Assembly: GCF_014697125.1 (NCBI RefSeq)
Contig: NZ_JACJRG010000005.1
Location: 124,001-188,000, forward strand
Direction of reading: 5' to 3'
Length of the DNA stretch: 64,000 nucleotides
Origin: Anabaena minutissima FACHB-250
GTDB taxonomy: Bacteria > Cyanobacteriota > Cyanobacteriia > Cyanobacteriales > Nostocaceae
Position numbers and translations under genes: made by a program. The notes beneath the pieces are model-generated. The model was not told the DNA's origin. It saw nothing but the letters and a program-made list of their open reading frames with translations, and did no database searches. Shown in pieces: positions 25,860 to 34,489 of this stretch. Position 1 is the stretch's first letter. Each line of letters begins with the position of its first letter.

Positions 25860-26673
25860 AATCCATTTTGAATGTTGAATTTTGAATTCCCCGCAGGGTT
25901 AACCATTGGTTGTAAGCTTCGAGAGATTCAACGTAGACATCTGCTGTCATCAAGGCGAAGTCTCTACCACTAAATTGAGAATCCCGCAGTTGATATTTGC
26001 CTGTGCGAAGCGGTGTAAAGATAAAGGTAATGGCGCGGTTAGGAATAATATCTTGTTTAATACGGAACTCAGGGACATAGAAACCATGAAGAACGTCTTT
26101 TGAGTTCAAGACTAGGCGCACTCTCTGGTTCACTGGCAGATGCAGTTCTGTACTAGTGAGATTGTTGGGATAGCGAAAAGACCAAGCCCATTGTCTAGCT
26201 AGCACCTCAATCTCAGCCGCCACGGGTTGCATATTATCGTTGCTGACGCTGGGTTTGGTTGTGGCAAAAGCGGGTGCAACTGCTGGGATATGCAAAACTA
26301 TCGGTGTTAAACCTTGGATATTTAATTGCTCATAAATGTTGTAGCTTTGGAAAGCAATCCACAAAACTAGTATTGTTGGTACTACTATCCACAAAGTTTC
26401 AATCTTCCAATCACTTCTAGCCGGATGACCTTCGCTATAGTCCCCTCTTGGCGATCGATAAAAAATTATCGAATATATAATCGTGCCAACTACCCCTAGG
26501 AAGATAAATGCTGCTACTGAAACTAAAAAGCTAAATAGCTCATCAACCCGTTGTGCTTCTGCTGTTGCTTCAGGTGGCATCCAAGAGTAAGCTTGCTTGC
26601 CTACCCAATAACTAATAACGATCATTACTGCCACAACAACAGCCAATAGCAGAGTGTTGACGATTTTTTTCAT
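25849..26673 (-). CDS. coxB: Heme-copper oxidase subunit II lacking CuA ligands
   Basis: From ATG 26673 the protein has 274 residues. A longer frame to 26766 would overlap the upstream gene and adds no recognisable sequence. Two N-terminal transmembrane helices (about 5-25 and 46-72) are followed by a cupredoxin domain. In CuA subunits the last loop reads CxExCGxxHxxM; here it is SQFSGRDFALM with both Cys and the His replaced. WAWSFRYP (the electron-entry aromatic region) is kept. This is the known condition of the Synechocystis ARTO subunit II and points to quinol rather than cytochrome c as donor. Confidence 0.93.
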   Translation of the reverse strand: MKKIVNTLLLAVVVAVMIVISYWVGKQAYSWMPPEATAEAQRVDELFSFLVSVAAFIFLGVVGTIIYSIIFYRSPRGDYSEGHPARSDWKIETLWIVVPTILVLWIAFQSYNIYEQLNIQGLTPIVLHIPAVAPAFATTKPSVSNDNMQPVAAEIEVLARQWAWSFRYPNNLTSTELHLPVNQRVRLVLNSKDVLHGFYVPEFRIKQDIIPNRAITFIFTPLRTGKYQLRDSQFSGRDFALMTADVYVESLEAYNQWLTLRGIQNSTFKMDYDR

Positions 26674-26698
26674 AACAACATAATTGTTTCTGATTGAG

Positions 26699-27304
26699 TT
26701 ATTTGAGCAGTAAGTTAGGGTTTGCGCCCTCTCGCAGCAAATTGACAGCTGTATTGTGAATGCCAAACTCGTCTCCCATTTGCGCCCCTAATGTGCCGTG
26801 GAGGTAAAGGATACCTAGAAGGACAATACCTACCACTAAGTAGCTCCATTGCACCTGTCTAGATGAATCTCTGCGCCAACGGTATCGCTGCAAGCCTCTC
26901 CAAACAGTCATGGCAACGATCGCAGTTAACAATAAAATTCCCCCCACGCCATGTAAAAGCATGGTTGGGGCTGCACCCAAACCCCAACCACTTTTCATGT
27001 CAATGGGCGGGTTGGCTAACATGAGTTCAAAAAAACCCGCTAATACCGTAAAAAATGTGACAATTGCCGCAGCTAGGATGTTATACCAACCCACATCAAA
27101 GAAGCCAGAACGAATTGCTGTCAAAGCGAAAAATTTCAGTATGGGCTGTTCTACAGGGAAAAGCATCCCTGCTAAATCAAAAGCGATCGCCGTAATGAAC
27201 AAGCCCAAGGTAAAATGCACCAAATTCGGATGAATTGGCACATCATAGGGCAGTCCATTCGCTCCCAGCTTGAACCCCAACTGCTCAATTAGTTGCGAGT
27301 TCAT
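26699..27304 (-). CDS. DUF2231-like membrane protein 2 of the oxidase operon
   Basis: 201 residues with four hydrophobic segments and an N-terminal IHPNLVHFTLGLFITAIAFDLAG motif, matching the HP..VHF pattern of DUF2231. It is a paralogue of the upstream gene and overlaps it by four bases (atga). Conserved membrane histidines (HPNLVH, LLHGVGG, YLHGTLG) could bind heme, but this is inference. The operon position suggests an electron transfer or assembly role for the oxidase. Confidence 0.75.
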   Translation of the reverse strand: MNSQLIEQLGFKLGANGLPYDVPIHPNLVHFTLGLFITAIAFDLAGMLFPVEQPILKFFALTAIRSGFFDVGWYNILAAAIVTFFTVLAGFFELMLANPPIDMKSGWGLGAAPTMLLHGVGGILLLTAIVAMTVWRGLQRYRWRRDSSRQVQWSYLVVGIVLLGILYLHGTLGAQMGDEFGIHNTAVNLLREGANPNLLLK

Positions 27305-27795
27305 TGCAATATCCCCCTCTTAGTCGCCTCGACAACTGGCTCGACGTGCAACCCATATACCCAAACTAACCGAGTCCCAAGGTATACCTGAAAAGACACC
27401 AAGATTAATAAAAATGTAGCTACACCCAAATATGCTGGTGGGATACGCAGGGGATCACGGGCGCGAATCACAAAACGCCAGGCGGCAATTCCCACCACTA
27501 ACACCGATAAAGACCAACCAGTAATTGTGTGTAAATCTAATGTCGGTTGTGCAGCTGCGTATGGTTGTGCTAGCCCAGCTTCTAACTGTCCAAAAATTAC
27601 GGCGAGAAAAATAGCGACAGCAGCCACAAACATATTCCACCAACTCACCTCAAATAAATGGTGTTTGTGGGTAAGATAGCCAATCAAATCACAAGTAAAG
27701 GAAAAGAACACCATCGCAATCACAAAATGAACAATGATCGGATGGATGGGATCGGGGTATGGTAAATTCTGCTCATTCAGAGACAAAATAGGCAT
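27301..27795 (-). CDS. DUF2231-like membrane protein 1, first gene of the oxidase operon
   Basis: 164 residues from ATG 27795, chosen because aaggag lies six bases upstream; the frame could extend to 27825 but has no ribosome site there. Four transmembrane segments, DPIHPIIVHFVIAMVFFS near 18-35, and histidines in LDLHTITGWSL and VYGLHVEP. The same fold as the following gene suggests an ancient tandem duplication. The 1.1-kb gap upstream with a 16-bp perfect palindrome should hold the promoter of the whole seven-gene unit. Confidence 0.75.
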   Translation of the reverse strand: MPILSLNEQNLPYPDPIHPIIVHFVIAMVFFSFTCDLIGYLTHKHHLFEVSWWNMFVAAVAIFLAVIFGQLEAGLAQPYAAAQPTLDLHTITGWSLSVLVVGIAAWRFVIRARDPLRIPPAYLGVATFLLILVSFQVYLGTRLVWVYGLHVEPVVEATKRGILQ

Positions 27796-27980
27796 CGCTT
27801 TCTCCTTGTTGCTGCTCACACTCATACCACCAGCAATACCTAACAGTGTTTACTGCTGCCCACTATCTCGCATACTGATTTTTAATCAATAATTAGGCGT
27901 ACATACTTTTTCAGCAATTCTTTTGCAGCAATTATCTATTAAGAAATTATGATAAACGTTTTCCAAAAAAATCTTCCTAA

Positions 27981-28018
27981 AGATTGAGATTAAATATTTT
28001 TCTATTTAATCTCAATCT
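27981..28018. promoter_or_regulatory. Perfect 16-bp inverted repeat upstream of the oxidase operon
   Basis: agattgagattaaata (27981-27996) and tatttaatctcaatct (28003-28018) around a six-base loop. It lies 186-223 bases upstream of the first operon gene. There is no T-tract on either side, so an operator or a processed RNA hairpin is more likely than a terminator. Confidence 0.55.
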
Positions 28019-28099
28019 ACTTTCAGTACATTTTTTCATGACACTTTAAAAGTTATACGGAAATAAAATTTGACATTGAAAAACAATCTTTATACCCAA

Positions 28100-28164
28100 A
28101 ATAAGTTGAAAGCCTATTCTATGTATGAGCTTTTTAACTTTTGATTACATGGCGGTACTAGTGG
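28100..28164 (+). repeat. Copy A of a conserved noncoding motif
   Basis: aataagt..aaagcctattctat, then agctttttaa, ttttga and ggcggtactag. It aligns with 58190-58249 at most positions apart from one three-base gap. Both copies lie in long gene-free gaps. Function unknown. Confidence 0.6.
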
Positions 28165-28253
28165 CTTTAGTCTGACGGTGAATAAATTTCAACCCTACAG
28201 CGAAAAATTATGATGAAATAATTATTTCTCGCTGAATATTTGTCTTCCTATAG

Positions 28254-28358
28254 ATGGAAAAAATGATTATTCCATTAGAAAGAAGTAATTATCATTCCAA
28301 CTATTTAGATTTAACTAAAGAAGAGAAAGATAACCCTTGGCTATCAAATCATCAATAA
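28254..28358 (+). CDS. Possible 34-residue small protein
   Basis: ATG at 28254 (or 28263) to TAA; MEKMIIPLERSNYHSNYLD followed by LTKEEKDNPW. The composition is protein-like, and the LT.EEK.NPW phrase reminds me of small cyanobacterial proteins that continue much further, so this may be a truncated remnant. A strong hairpin follows 25 bases after the stop. No Shine-Dalgarno sequence. Confidence 0.3.
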   Translation: MEKMIIPLERSNYHSNYLDLTKEEKDNPWLSNHQ

Positions 28359-28383
28359 TAAATATTGGTTTAATTTTGAAAGC

Positions 28384-28421
28384 CATTATTTAAGTATTTT
28401 TTTGAAAAAACTTAAATAATG
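28384..28421 (+). terminator. Hairpin downstream of the small open reading frame
   Basis: cattatttaagt (28384-28395) and acttaaataatg (28410-28421) pair perfectly, with an inner tttttt/aaaaaa stem. It could end a transcript in either direction, but the base composition is AT-rich and no separate U-run follows. Confidence 0.4.
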
Positions 28422-28829
28422 CTCTGGTAATTTCGATTTGTTTATCAAGGCTCAGTCTATATGTCTGAACTGAACTTGCATGAATCATTGATTAATAATC
28501 AAAATTTGATTTTTTAAATATAGGAATCGTACTTGAATCTTGCTAAGTATACTGAGAAACAAACCTTTGTATAGCAAGCTTCTAGCCAATTTGGTTTTTC
28601 AGAAATCAAATATGAGTCCTATAGCAAAGTTTAGCAGTTAATATTAGCTAAATAATGTTGGATGTTTCTATACCAAATTATGCTGTAATTTTGCAGCTTT
28701 TGGCATTTTATTAGCATATTCAAAGACAATTTATAGCACTTCTATTGATTTTTGTTAGCGTAGCCTGCACTTGCGCTTAAAACTTCAGTACACCTCATAT
28801 CCTTTCTTCCCTATCACCTAGCTACGCAA

Positions 28830-28843
28830 GTAATTATGACTAC
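28830..28843. promoter_or_regulatory. NtcA-type palindrome upstream of transketolase gene
   Basis: gtaattatgactac is a perfect GTA-N8-TAC, the core of the NtcA nitrogen regulator site. It lies 77-90 bases before the start codon. No -10 box is found at the canonical 22-base spacing, and around 16 such matches are expected by chance in a window of this size. Confidence 0.3.
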
Positions 28844-28919
28844 GCTCCCGTAAGGGATACAGAAATCAAAGCTGACTGTTATAGCTTTAGCTTATTCCTT
28901 TTCACCCAGGTAAATAACC

Positions 28920-30839
28920 ATGACCACACAGGAGCAGCTACACCAATGGCATGAATTAGCGCAACAATTGCGAATTGATAGTATTCGCTCCACAACTATT
29001 GCTGGTTCAGGTCATCCTACGTCTTCAATGTCGCCGGCAGATTTGATGGCGGTTTTATTATCTAATTATCTCCACTACGATTTTGATAATCCCCACAACC
29101 CCAATAACGATCGCTTTATTCTCTCTAAAGGACACGCTGCACCGTTGCTTTACTCTATGTATAAAGCTGCTGGGGTAATTACTGATGCAGAATTGCTGTC
29201 ATTGCGACAAAAGGGAAGTCGTCTAGAAGGCCATCCCACGCCGGTTTTACCTTGGGTTGATGTCGCCACTGGCTCTTTAGGACAGGGATTACCCGTTGGG
29301 GTGGGGTTAGCTCTAGCTGGGAAGTATTTAGATCAGCTACCTTATAATGTCTGGATATTATTAGGTGATAGTGAAACCTCCGAAGGTTCGGTTTGGGAAG
29401 CTTTTGATCATGCAGCTCACTATACCCTAGATAATCTCATTGCCATCATTGATGTTAATCGCCTTGGTCAACGGGGTCAGACAGAATTAGGCTGGAACAC
29501 TCAAGCCTATGCTAATCGGGCTAGGGCTTTTGGTTGGCAAGCAATTGAGATTGATGGTCATGATTTGACGGAGATTGATCAAGCTTTTAGTGCGGCTGTG
29601 AGTATTAACGATCGCCCCACGGTAATTATTGCCCGCACCAAGAAGGGTAAGGGCGTAAGTTCTCTGGAAGATTTGGGGGGTTGGCACGGTAAAGCCTTAA
29701 AACCCGACGCAGAAAAACAAGCGATCGCCCAATTAGGTGGTGAACACCAAATTACAATCACAGTTAGCAAGCCAGAAACCCAAGCACAGCCCGCAACCAT
29801 CGCTACACCCCAACCTTTGCAACTTCCTAATTACAACAAAGGTGCAAAGGTAGCGACTCGCCGCGCCTATGGTGATGCGCTGAAAGCTTTAGGTGCTGCA
29901 CAACCGCAAGTAGTAGCCCTCGACGCAGAGGTGAGCAATTCTACTTACGCTGAAGATTTCGCCGAAGCTTACCCAGAACGATACTTTGAGATGTACATTG
30001 CCGAACAGCAAATGGTGGCGGCGGCTGTCGGTTTGCAAATCCGCAATTACAAGCCTTTTGCTTCTAGCTTTGCAGCGTTTTTAACTCGTGCTTATGACTT
30101 TGTGAGAATGGCGGCTGTCTCCCGCGCCAACATTAGATTAGTCGGTTCTCATGCGGGTGTATCTATTGGTCAAGATGGTGCTTCCCAGATGGGATTGGAA
30201 GATTTAGCAGCGTTTCGGGCTGTTTGGGGTAGCACAGTCTTATATCCCTGCGATGCCAATCAGACAGCGAAGTTAGTAGAGCAAATGAGCGATCGCAATG
30301 GTGTAGTCTACCTCCGCACTACACGAGAAAGCACGCCAGTTATCTATGGCGCAGATGAACAGTTCCCCATTGGTGGAAGCAAAGTTATTCGTAGTTCCGA
30401 CCAAGACCAAGCCACGGTGATTGGTGCAGGCGTGACTTTACATGAAGCACTCAAAGCCTATGACCGCCTGAAAAATGAAGGGATTACAGTCCGGGTGATT
30501 GATGCTTACTCTGTTAAACCCATTGATTTGCAAACTCTGCATCAAGCCGCCCATGATACCGAAGGTAACTTAGTAGTAGTGGAAGATCATTGGAGTGAAG
30601 GGGGATTAGGTGCAGCCGTGCTGGATGCCTTTGCGGGTAGTGGTGATATTTCTAGTTATGACGGGCCACAACTGCAAGTAATCAAGTTAGCGGTGCGCGA
30701 TATGCCCAGTTCCGGTACGCCGGAAGAATTACTTCATGCTGCCAAAATTGACGCTGATGCCATTGTAGAGGCGATAAAAGCCCTAATTAGACAACCTTTA
30801 GGAACTGCTGCGGCGATCGCCACTCCCTCCAGTTTGTAG
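28920..30839 (+). CDS. tkt: Transketolase
   Basis: 639 residues with all three transketolase domains in one chain. The TPP-binding region is GDSETSEGSVWEAFDHA...DVN (about 152-181), with SKGHAAPLLY near 70 and ATGSLGQGLPVGVG near 117; the pyrimidine-binding domain has YIAEQQMVAAAVG (about 358). GHPTSSMSP in place of the bacterial GHPGLPMG and the short length resemble the animal/archaeal-like transketolase branch rather than the main Calvin-cycle enzyme. It moves two-carbon ketol units in the pentose phosphate/Calvin pathways. A second, canonical transketolase presumably lies elsewhere. Confidence 0.9.
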   Translation: MTTQEQLHQWHELAQQLRIDSIRSTTIAGSGHPTSSMSPADLMAVLLSNYLHYDFDNPHNPNNDRFILSKGHAAPLLYSMYKAAGVITDAELLSLRQKGSRLEGHPTPVLPWVDVATGSLGQGLPVGVGLALAGKYLDQLPYNVWILLGDSETSEGSVWEAFDHAAHYTLDNLIAIIDVNRLGQRGQTELGWNTQAYANRARAFGWQAIEIDGHDLTEIDQAFSAAVSINDRPTVIIARTKKGKGVSSLEDLGGWHGKALKPDAEKQAIAQLGGEHQITITVSKPETQAQPATIATPQPLQLPNYNKGAKVATRRAYGDALKALGAAQPQVVALDAEVSNSTYAEDFAEAYPERYFEMYIAEQQMVAAAVGLQIRNYKPFASSFAAFLTRAYDFVRMAAVSRANIRLVGSHAGVSIGQDGASQMGLEDLAAFRAVWGSTVLYPCDANQTAKLVEQMSDRNGVVYLRTTRESTPVIYGADEQFPIGGSKVIRSSDQDQATVIGAGVTLHEALKAYDRLKNEGITVRVIDAYSVKPIDLQTLHQAAHDTEGNLVVVEDHWSEGGLGAAVLDAFAGSGDISSYDGPQLQVIKLAVRDMPSSGTPEELLHAAKIDADAIVEAIKALIRQPLGTAAAIATPSSL

Positions 30840-30840
30840 T

Positions 30841-30857
30841 AAGGACTTCAGTCCTTT
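30841..30857 (+). terminator. Short palindrome after transketolase gene
   Basis: aaggact-tc-agtcctt followed by tatttt, directly after the stop codon. It is close to a dispersed palindrome of this genome (compare the gactaaagtc stretch near 45215), so terminator function is uncertain. Confidence 0.4.
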
Positions 30858-31075
30858 ATTTTCCAACTTACTCCCTACTCCTCATAACTAATTCAGTCGC
30901 TAGCCAGAGGGAATCCAGACAAAAGATTTTTATCCTGGTGAATATACCCTACTCAATGATTTCGTGAAAGCTGAGAACCCCTTTTTCGCAAGAAAGCGGT
31001 GTGCTGAAATCTTGCCATTCTCACCCATCAAATAGCATGGCATTAGATATTGTTTTAACAATTTAGGAATAGTAT

Positions 31076-31894
31076 ATGCCTCTTTATAAACTAGAAGAAT
31101 TTGACCCCAACTATCGAGAAACTTTTGCTGGTGCTGATGTGAAATCTTTAGAACTATATACTGAAGGTGGAGTGTTAGTTGGCTCAATTGCTGATGCTTT
31201 AGTTGACCATGATGGACGCTTTCGTTATCTAGTTGTTTCTACCAATCTAGATTCAGTTAATAAAAAAATATTACTACCAATTGGACTTTCTCGCATCAAT
31301 TATCCTGCCAAACGTGTCTATGTAGACGGATTGAGCAAACAACAAGTAGAACATTTACCGGAATACCACGAACACTTGGCAGTAGATGAAGATTATGAAG
31401 AGAGAGTTCGTAATGTTTTTCGTCCGCAAACTGGTGATGTAAGCTATGACCGCGAAAAATATAGCTACCAACAAGAACCTGCTTTATACAATTTAAACGA
31501 TCAATATCATCAAACTTTCAGATTGTATGAAGAACGCTTGATTGCTAATAAACAACGAGTGAAAACAGGAGAAGTAGCAGTTGGTAAACATATTGAAACC
31601 GAAACGAAAAGAGTTACAGTTCCTGTTAAAAGAGAACGTGTTGTGATTGAACGCGTTCCACAAACAGCCGGAGATACCATAGTAGATCCAAAAGAAGTTC
31701 AATTCCAAGGCGGAGAAGTAGCACGGATAGAACTTTACGAAGAAACACCTGAAATTCGTAAGCAAGCTTTTGTACGTGAAGAAGTCAGAGTAAAAAAAGT
31801 CATTGAACAAGAAACCGTAGAAGCACAAGATACCATTCGTCGGGAAGAATTAGATATTGATACAGCAGGGAATACCACATTGAAACAAGGATGA
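31076..31894 (+). CDS. PRC-barrel/DUF2382 stress protein (AvaK-like) 1
   Basis: 272 residues: an N-terminal PRC-barrel (about 1-110; MPLYKLEEFDPNYRE, GGVLVGSIADALVDHDGRFRYLVV) and a C-terminal DUF2382 domain (about 145-265; FRLYEERLIANKQRVKTGE, VGKHIETET, VPVKRERVVIERVP, VREEVRVKKVIEQETVE, IRREELDID). This two-domain layout is that of AvaK, an akinete marker of Anabaena variabilis, and of general stress proteins. It is first of three tandem relatives on the plus strand; the 204-base gap to the next suggests its own promoter. Confidence 0.85.
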   Translation: MPLYKLEEFDPNYRETFAGADVKSLELYTEGGVLVGSIADALVDHDGRFRYLVVSTNLDSVNKKILLPIGLSRINYPAKRVYVDGLSKQQVEHLPEYHEHLAVDEDYEERVRNVFRPQTGDVSYDREKYSYQQEPALYNLNDQYHQTFRLYEERLIANKQRVKTGEVAVGKHIETETKRVTVPVKRERVVIERVPQTAGDTIVDPKEVQFQGGEVARIELYEETPEIRKQAFVREEVRVKKVIEQETVEAQDTIRREELDIDTAGNTTLKQG

Positions 31895-32098
31895 GGCAAG
31901 TAACTCAGGATAAATAATCCAAAGTTTGTAGTAATGGCTTTAGGGTTGAGAAGAAAAGCTATTACTATAAACTAAATAAATATCACTTTTGATATTGGTA
32001 CATCCGAGTAATTCATTCAAACGAAAGATGCAATCTCTCACATGAAAGTTTAAGTTAGTAACTATGAGAGAAGTTATAAAATTTTGAGGTTCAAGCAG

Positions 32099-32986
32099 AT
32101 GGTACTTTACAAACTAGAAGATTTTGATCCCAACTACCGTGATACATTGCAAGGAGAAGATATTAAAGGTCTTGGTGTCTACACCGAAAGAAATAATGAA
32201 AAGATTGGCACTGTTAACGATGTTTTAGTTGATGATGACGGACATTTCCGTTATCTAATTGTTGACCTAGGTTTTTGGATCTTTGGTAAGAAGGTTTTAT
32301 TACCAGTTGGTCGCACTCGCATTGACCACGGTACAGACCGTGTTTATGCAGTTGGTATGACCAGAGAACAAGCAGAAAACTTACCAGAATTTGATGAACG
32401 TTTAAGTCTAGACCAAGATTATGAAGAGCGAGTGCGTGGAGTATATCGCAATCCCAGTTACAGCACCCAACCTTTAGATACATCAACACCTTTAGAAACA
32501 AGAACACCTGTAGAAGCGCCATTAGGAACTACACCTGCTTATACCCGCGATACTTATAGATACGAACAAGAACCTAGTTTGTATGGACTGCATGAACCGC
32601 ATCATGAAACCATGAAATTATATGAAGAGCGGTTAATTGCGAGTAAACGCCGTCAAAAAACCGGAGATGTCACCGTTGGTAAGCACGTTGAGACGGAAAC
32701 TGCACGGGTTGCAGTCCCTGTAGAAAGAGAACGAGTTATAGTTGAGCGTGTCACACCAGAAAATGCTGGTAGAGCCGTTTCTCCCGGTGAAGCGAATTTC
32801 CGTGAAGGTGAAGTAGCCCGTGTAGAACTTCATGAAGAAACCCCTGATATTCGCAAAGAAGCTGTTGTGCGGGAAGAAGTCAGAGTGAAAAAAGTCGTAG
32901 AGCAAGACACAGTTCAAGCTGAAGATACTATCCGCCGTGAAGAGTTAGACGTGAATACTTCTGGTCTTCCTGTTGAAGAGCGTTAA
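32099..32986 (+). CDS. PRC-barrel/DUF2382 stress protein (AvaK-like) 2
   Basis: 295 residues from ATG 32099, chosen because MVLYKLEDFDPNYRD aligns with the start of its upstream paralogue; an in-frame TTG at 32084 only adds five residues. The same PRC-barrel and DUF2382 domains are separated by a Thr/Pro-rich linker (about 120-150). The DUF2382 repeats are almost identical in phrasing (VGKHVETET, VPVERERVIVERV, VREEVRVKKVVEQDT). Tandem duplication is evident. Function unproven; membrane-associated or dormancy-related roles are proposed for the family. Confidence 0.85.
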   Translation: MVLYKLEDFDPNYRDTLQGEDIKGLGVYTERNNEKIGTVNDVLVDDDGHFRYLIVDLGFWIFGKKVLLPVGRTRIDHGTDRVYAVGMTREQAENLPEFDERLSLDQDYEERVRGVYRNPSYSTQPLDTSTPLETRTPVEAPLGTTPAYTRDTYRYEQEPSLYGLHEPHHETMKLYEERLIASKRRQKTGDVTVGKHVETETARVAVPVERERVIVERVTPENAGRAVSPGEANFREGEVARVELHEETPDIRKEAVVREEVRVKKVVEQDTVQAEDTIRREELDVNTSGLPVEER

Positions 32987-33079
32987 TTTTTGATTAGCTT
33001 CGGTCAAGTCAGTACAAGTGCAGGTATAGTTTTTAAACTTTACCTACACTTGTATAATAAATTTACAGATATTATTTAT

Positions 33080-33589
33080 ATGACTGAATATTTAACATCA
33101 GAAACATCTGATCATCAGACAATATCAGAGCATACAAACGATGAAGAGAAACTGATTCGCTTACTTGAAGAACAGTTAGTAGTTGGTAGCAGTAAGCAAA
33201 AAATTGGTGAAGTCATTGTTCGGAAAGTCATCGAAACAACGATGGTGCAAGTTCCTGTTCGACGGGAAAAACTAATCGTAGAACAAGTTACACCAGACCA
33301 AAAGCAATTAGCAGAAATTGATTTAAGCTGTGGTGAAATAACTGGGGTTGAGCTAACACAAACCACAAGACCAGAATTTACTAGTCAAGTTAGTGGTTTA
33401 ACTGTTAGTGGCTGTTTTATGTCTCCTAAGATAGCTAGTTTATTATTGAATGCGATCGCTCTAGAACGCAACCACGGTTGTCAGCAGGTATTAGTATCCA
33501 TTTCTGTAGACAACGAAGAACACCAGCAAAAATACCAAGAGTGGTTTGACCGTTGTTCTAAAGGTCAATTACCAAAGACTGAAAAATAA
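33080..33589 (+). CDS. DUF2382 protein without PRC-barrel
   Basis: 169 residues from ATG 33080; an in-frame TTG at 32990 would add 30 unrelated residues. It contains a half DUF2382 domain (LIRLLEEQLVVGSSKQKIGEV, VRKVIETT, VPVRREKLIVEQVT) and a C-terminal segment (about 110-165) that does not look like DUF2382. It is third in the AvaK-like cluster and probably a truncated, diverged copy with a different tail. Confidence 0.7.
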   Translation: MTEYLTSETSDHQTISEHTNDEEKLIRLLEEQLVVGSSKQKIGEVIVRKVIETTMVQVPVRREKLIVEQVTPDQKQLAEIDLSCGEITGVELTQTTRPEFTSQVSGLTVSGCFMSPKIASLLLNAIALERNHGCQQVLVSISVDNEEHQQKYQEWFDRCSKGQLPKTEK

Positions 33590-33675
33590 ATTGACAATTA
33601 ATTTCACAAACTGAGAATCCCGCTTTCTTAAACGTTCTCACCACATCCGAAAACTAGATTCTTTCATTTCACGCC

Positions 33676-34356
33676 TTATGCGTTATTTTCTGTTTCAGTG
33701 GCTAGCTTCTGACCAATTTTAGGTTCTGTACCAGCTAATAACCGCTCAATATTACCTCGGTGGCGCAAAATGACATACAACCCACCCGCCACACCAAACA
33801 AAACATAGGGTAAGGGTTGGTGGAAAATGGCCATGAGGATAGAGACTGCGATCGCGCCAATAATTGAACTCAATGATACAATCCGCGATATGGCTACGAC
33901 AATCGCAAACACACCCAGTGTAGCCAAACCCACTTGCCAACTCATCGCCAACAAAATCCCCAAGCTGGTAGCGACAGATTTACCACCAGTAAACCCTAAA
34001 AAGATAGACTTGCTGTGTCCCAAGATGGCGGCTAAACCTACTAAGGTAACTAGCCAAGGTTGCCAAATTTTTACGTCTACTGGGGTGGGGATAAGATTTT
34101 GACTAGAGGCGAAGTTGAATAAATAGTAGACTAGAGCGATCGCTAATATTCCCTTGAAGCAATCAATTAATAAAACAATTGCTCCCGCACCTTTACCTAA
34201 AGTTCTCAGAACATTGGTTGCGCCTGTTGAGCCTGAACCTACTTCCCGGATATCAATACCCTTAAGTTGTTTGACAGCAATATACCCTGTAGGGAAAGAA
34301 CCCAACAGGTAAGCTACAAGTACGACTGCACCAGACAAACTTAACCAAACAGCCAT
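33676..34356 (-). CDS. plsY: Glycerol-3-phosphate acyltransferase PlsY
   Basis: 226 residues from ATG 34356, where the typical hydrophobic start MAVWLSLSGAVVLVAYLLGS begins; the frame is open to 34461 but that extension is not hydrophobic and has no family match. Five or so transmembrane segments and the PlsY motifs YLLGSFPTGY, GSGSTGATN and GHSKSIFLGFTGGKSVAT. PlsY transfers acyl groups from acyl-phosphate to glycerol-3-phosphate, the first step of phospholipid synthesis. It is a single gene, converging with the DUF2382 cluster. Confidence 0.95.
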   Translation of the reverse strand: MAVWLSLSGAVVLVAYLLGSFPTGYIAVKQLKGIDIREVGSGSTGATNVLRTLGKGAGAIVLLIDCFKGILAIALVYYLFNFASSQNLIPTPVDVKIWQPWLVTLVGLAAILGHSKSIFLGFTGGKSVATSLGILLAMSWQVGLATLGVFAIVVAISRIVSLSSIIGAIAVSILMAIFHQPLPYVLFGVAGGLYVILRHRGNIERLLAGTEPKIGQKLATETENNA

Positions 34357-34489
34357 AGGAAATTTAAAAGAGTTTATAGTTAATAGTCTATATTGAGTCG
34401 CTCCAGAGTTTTTAACTAAGCGTGAATAGCTTATCGCACTAGTACAGCGTGGCATAAACAAACAGACTATTCTTAATTAGTCAACTAAG

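Noticed and set aside
28461..28517. 18-codon frame MSELNLHESLINNQNLIF
   Set aside because: Too short with no supporting signal.
28830..28843. NtcA site as proof of nitrogen control of transketolase
   Set aside because: The palindrome is perfect but lacks a -10 box at the right distance and such matches are expected by chance; kept only as a low-confidence site.
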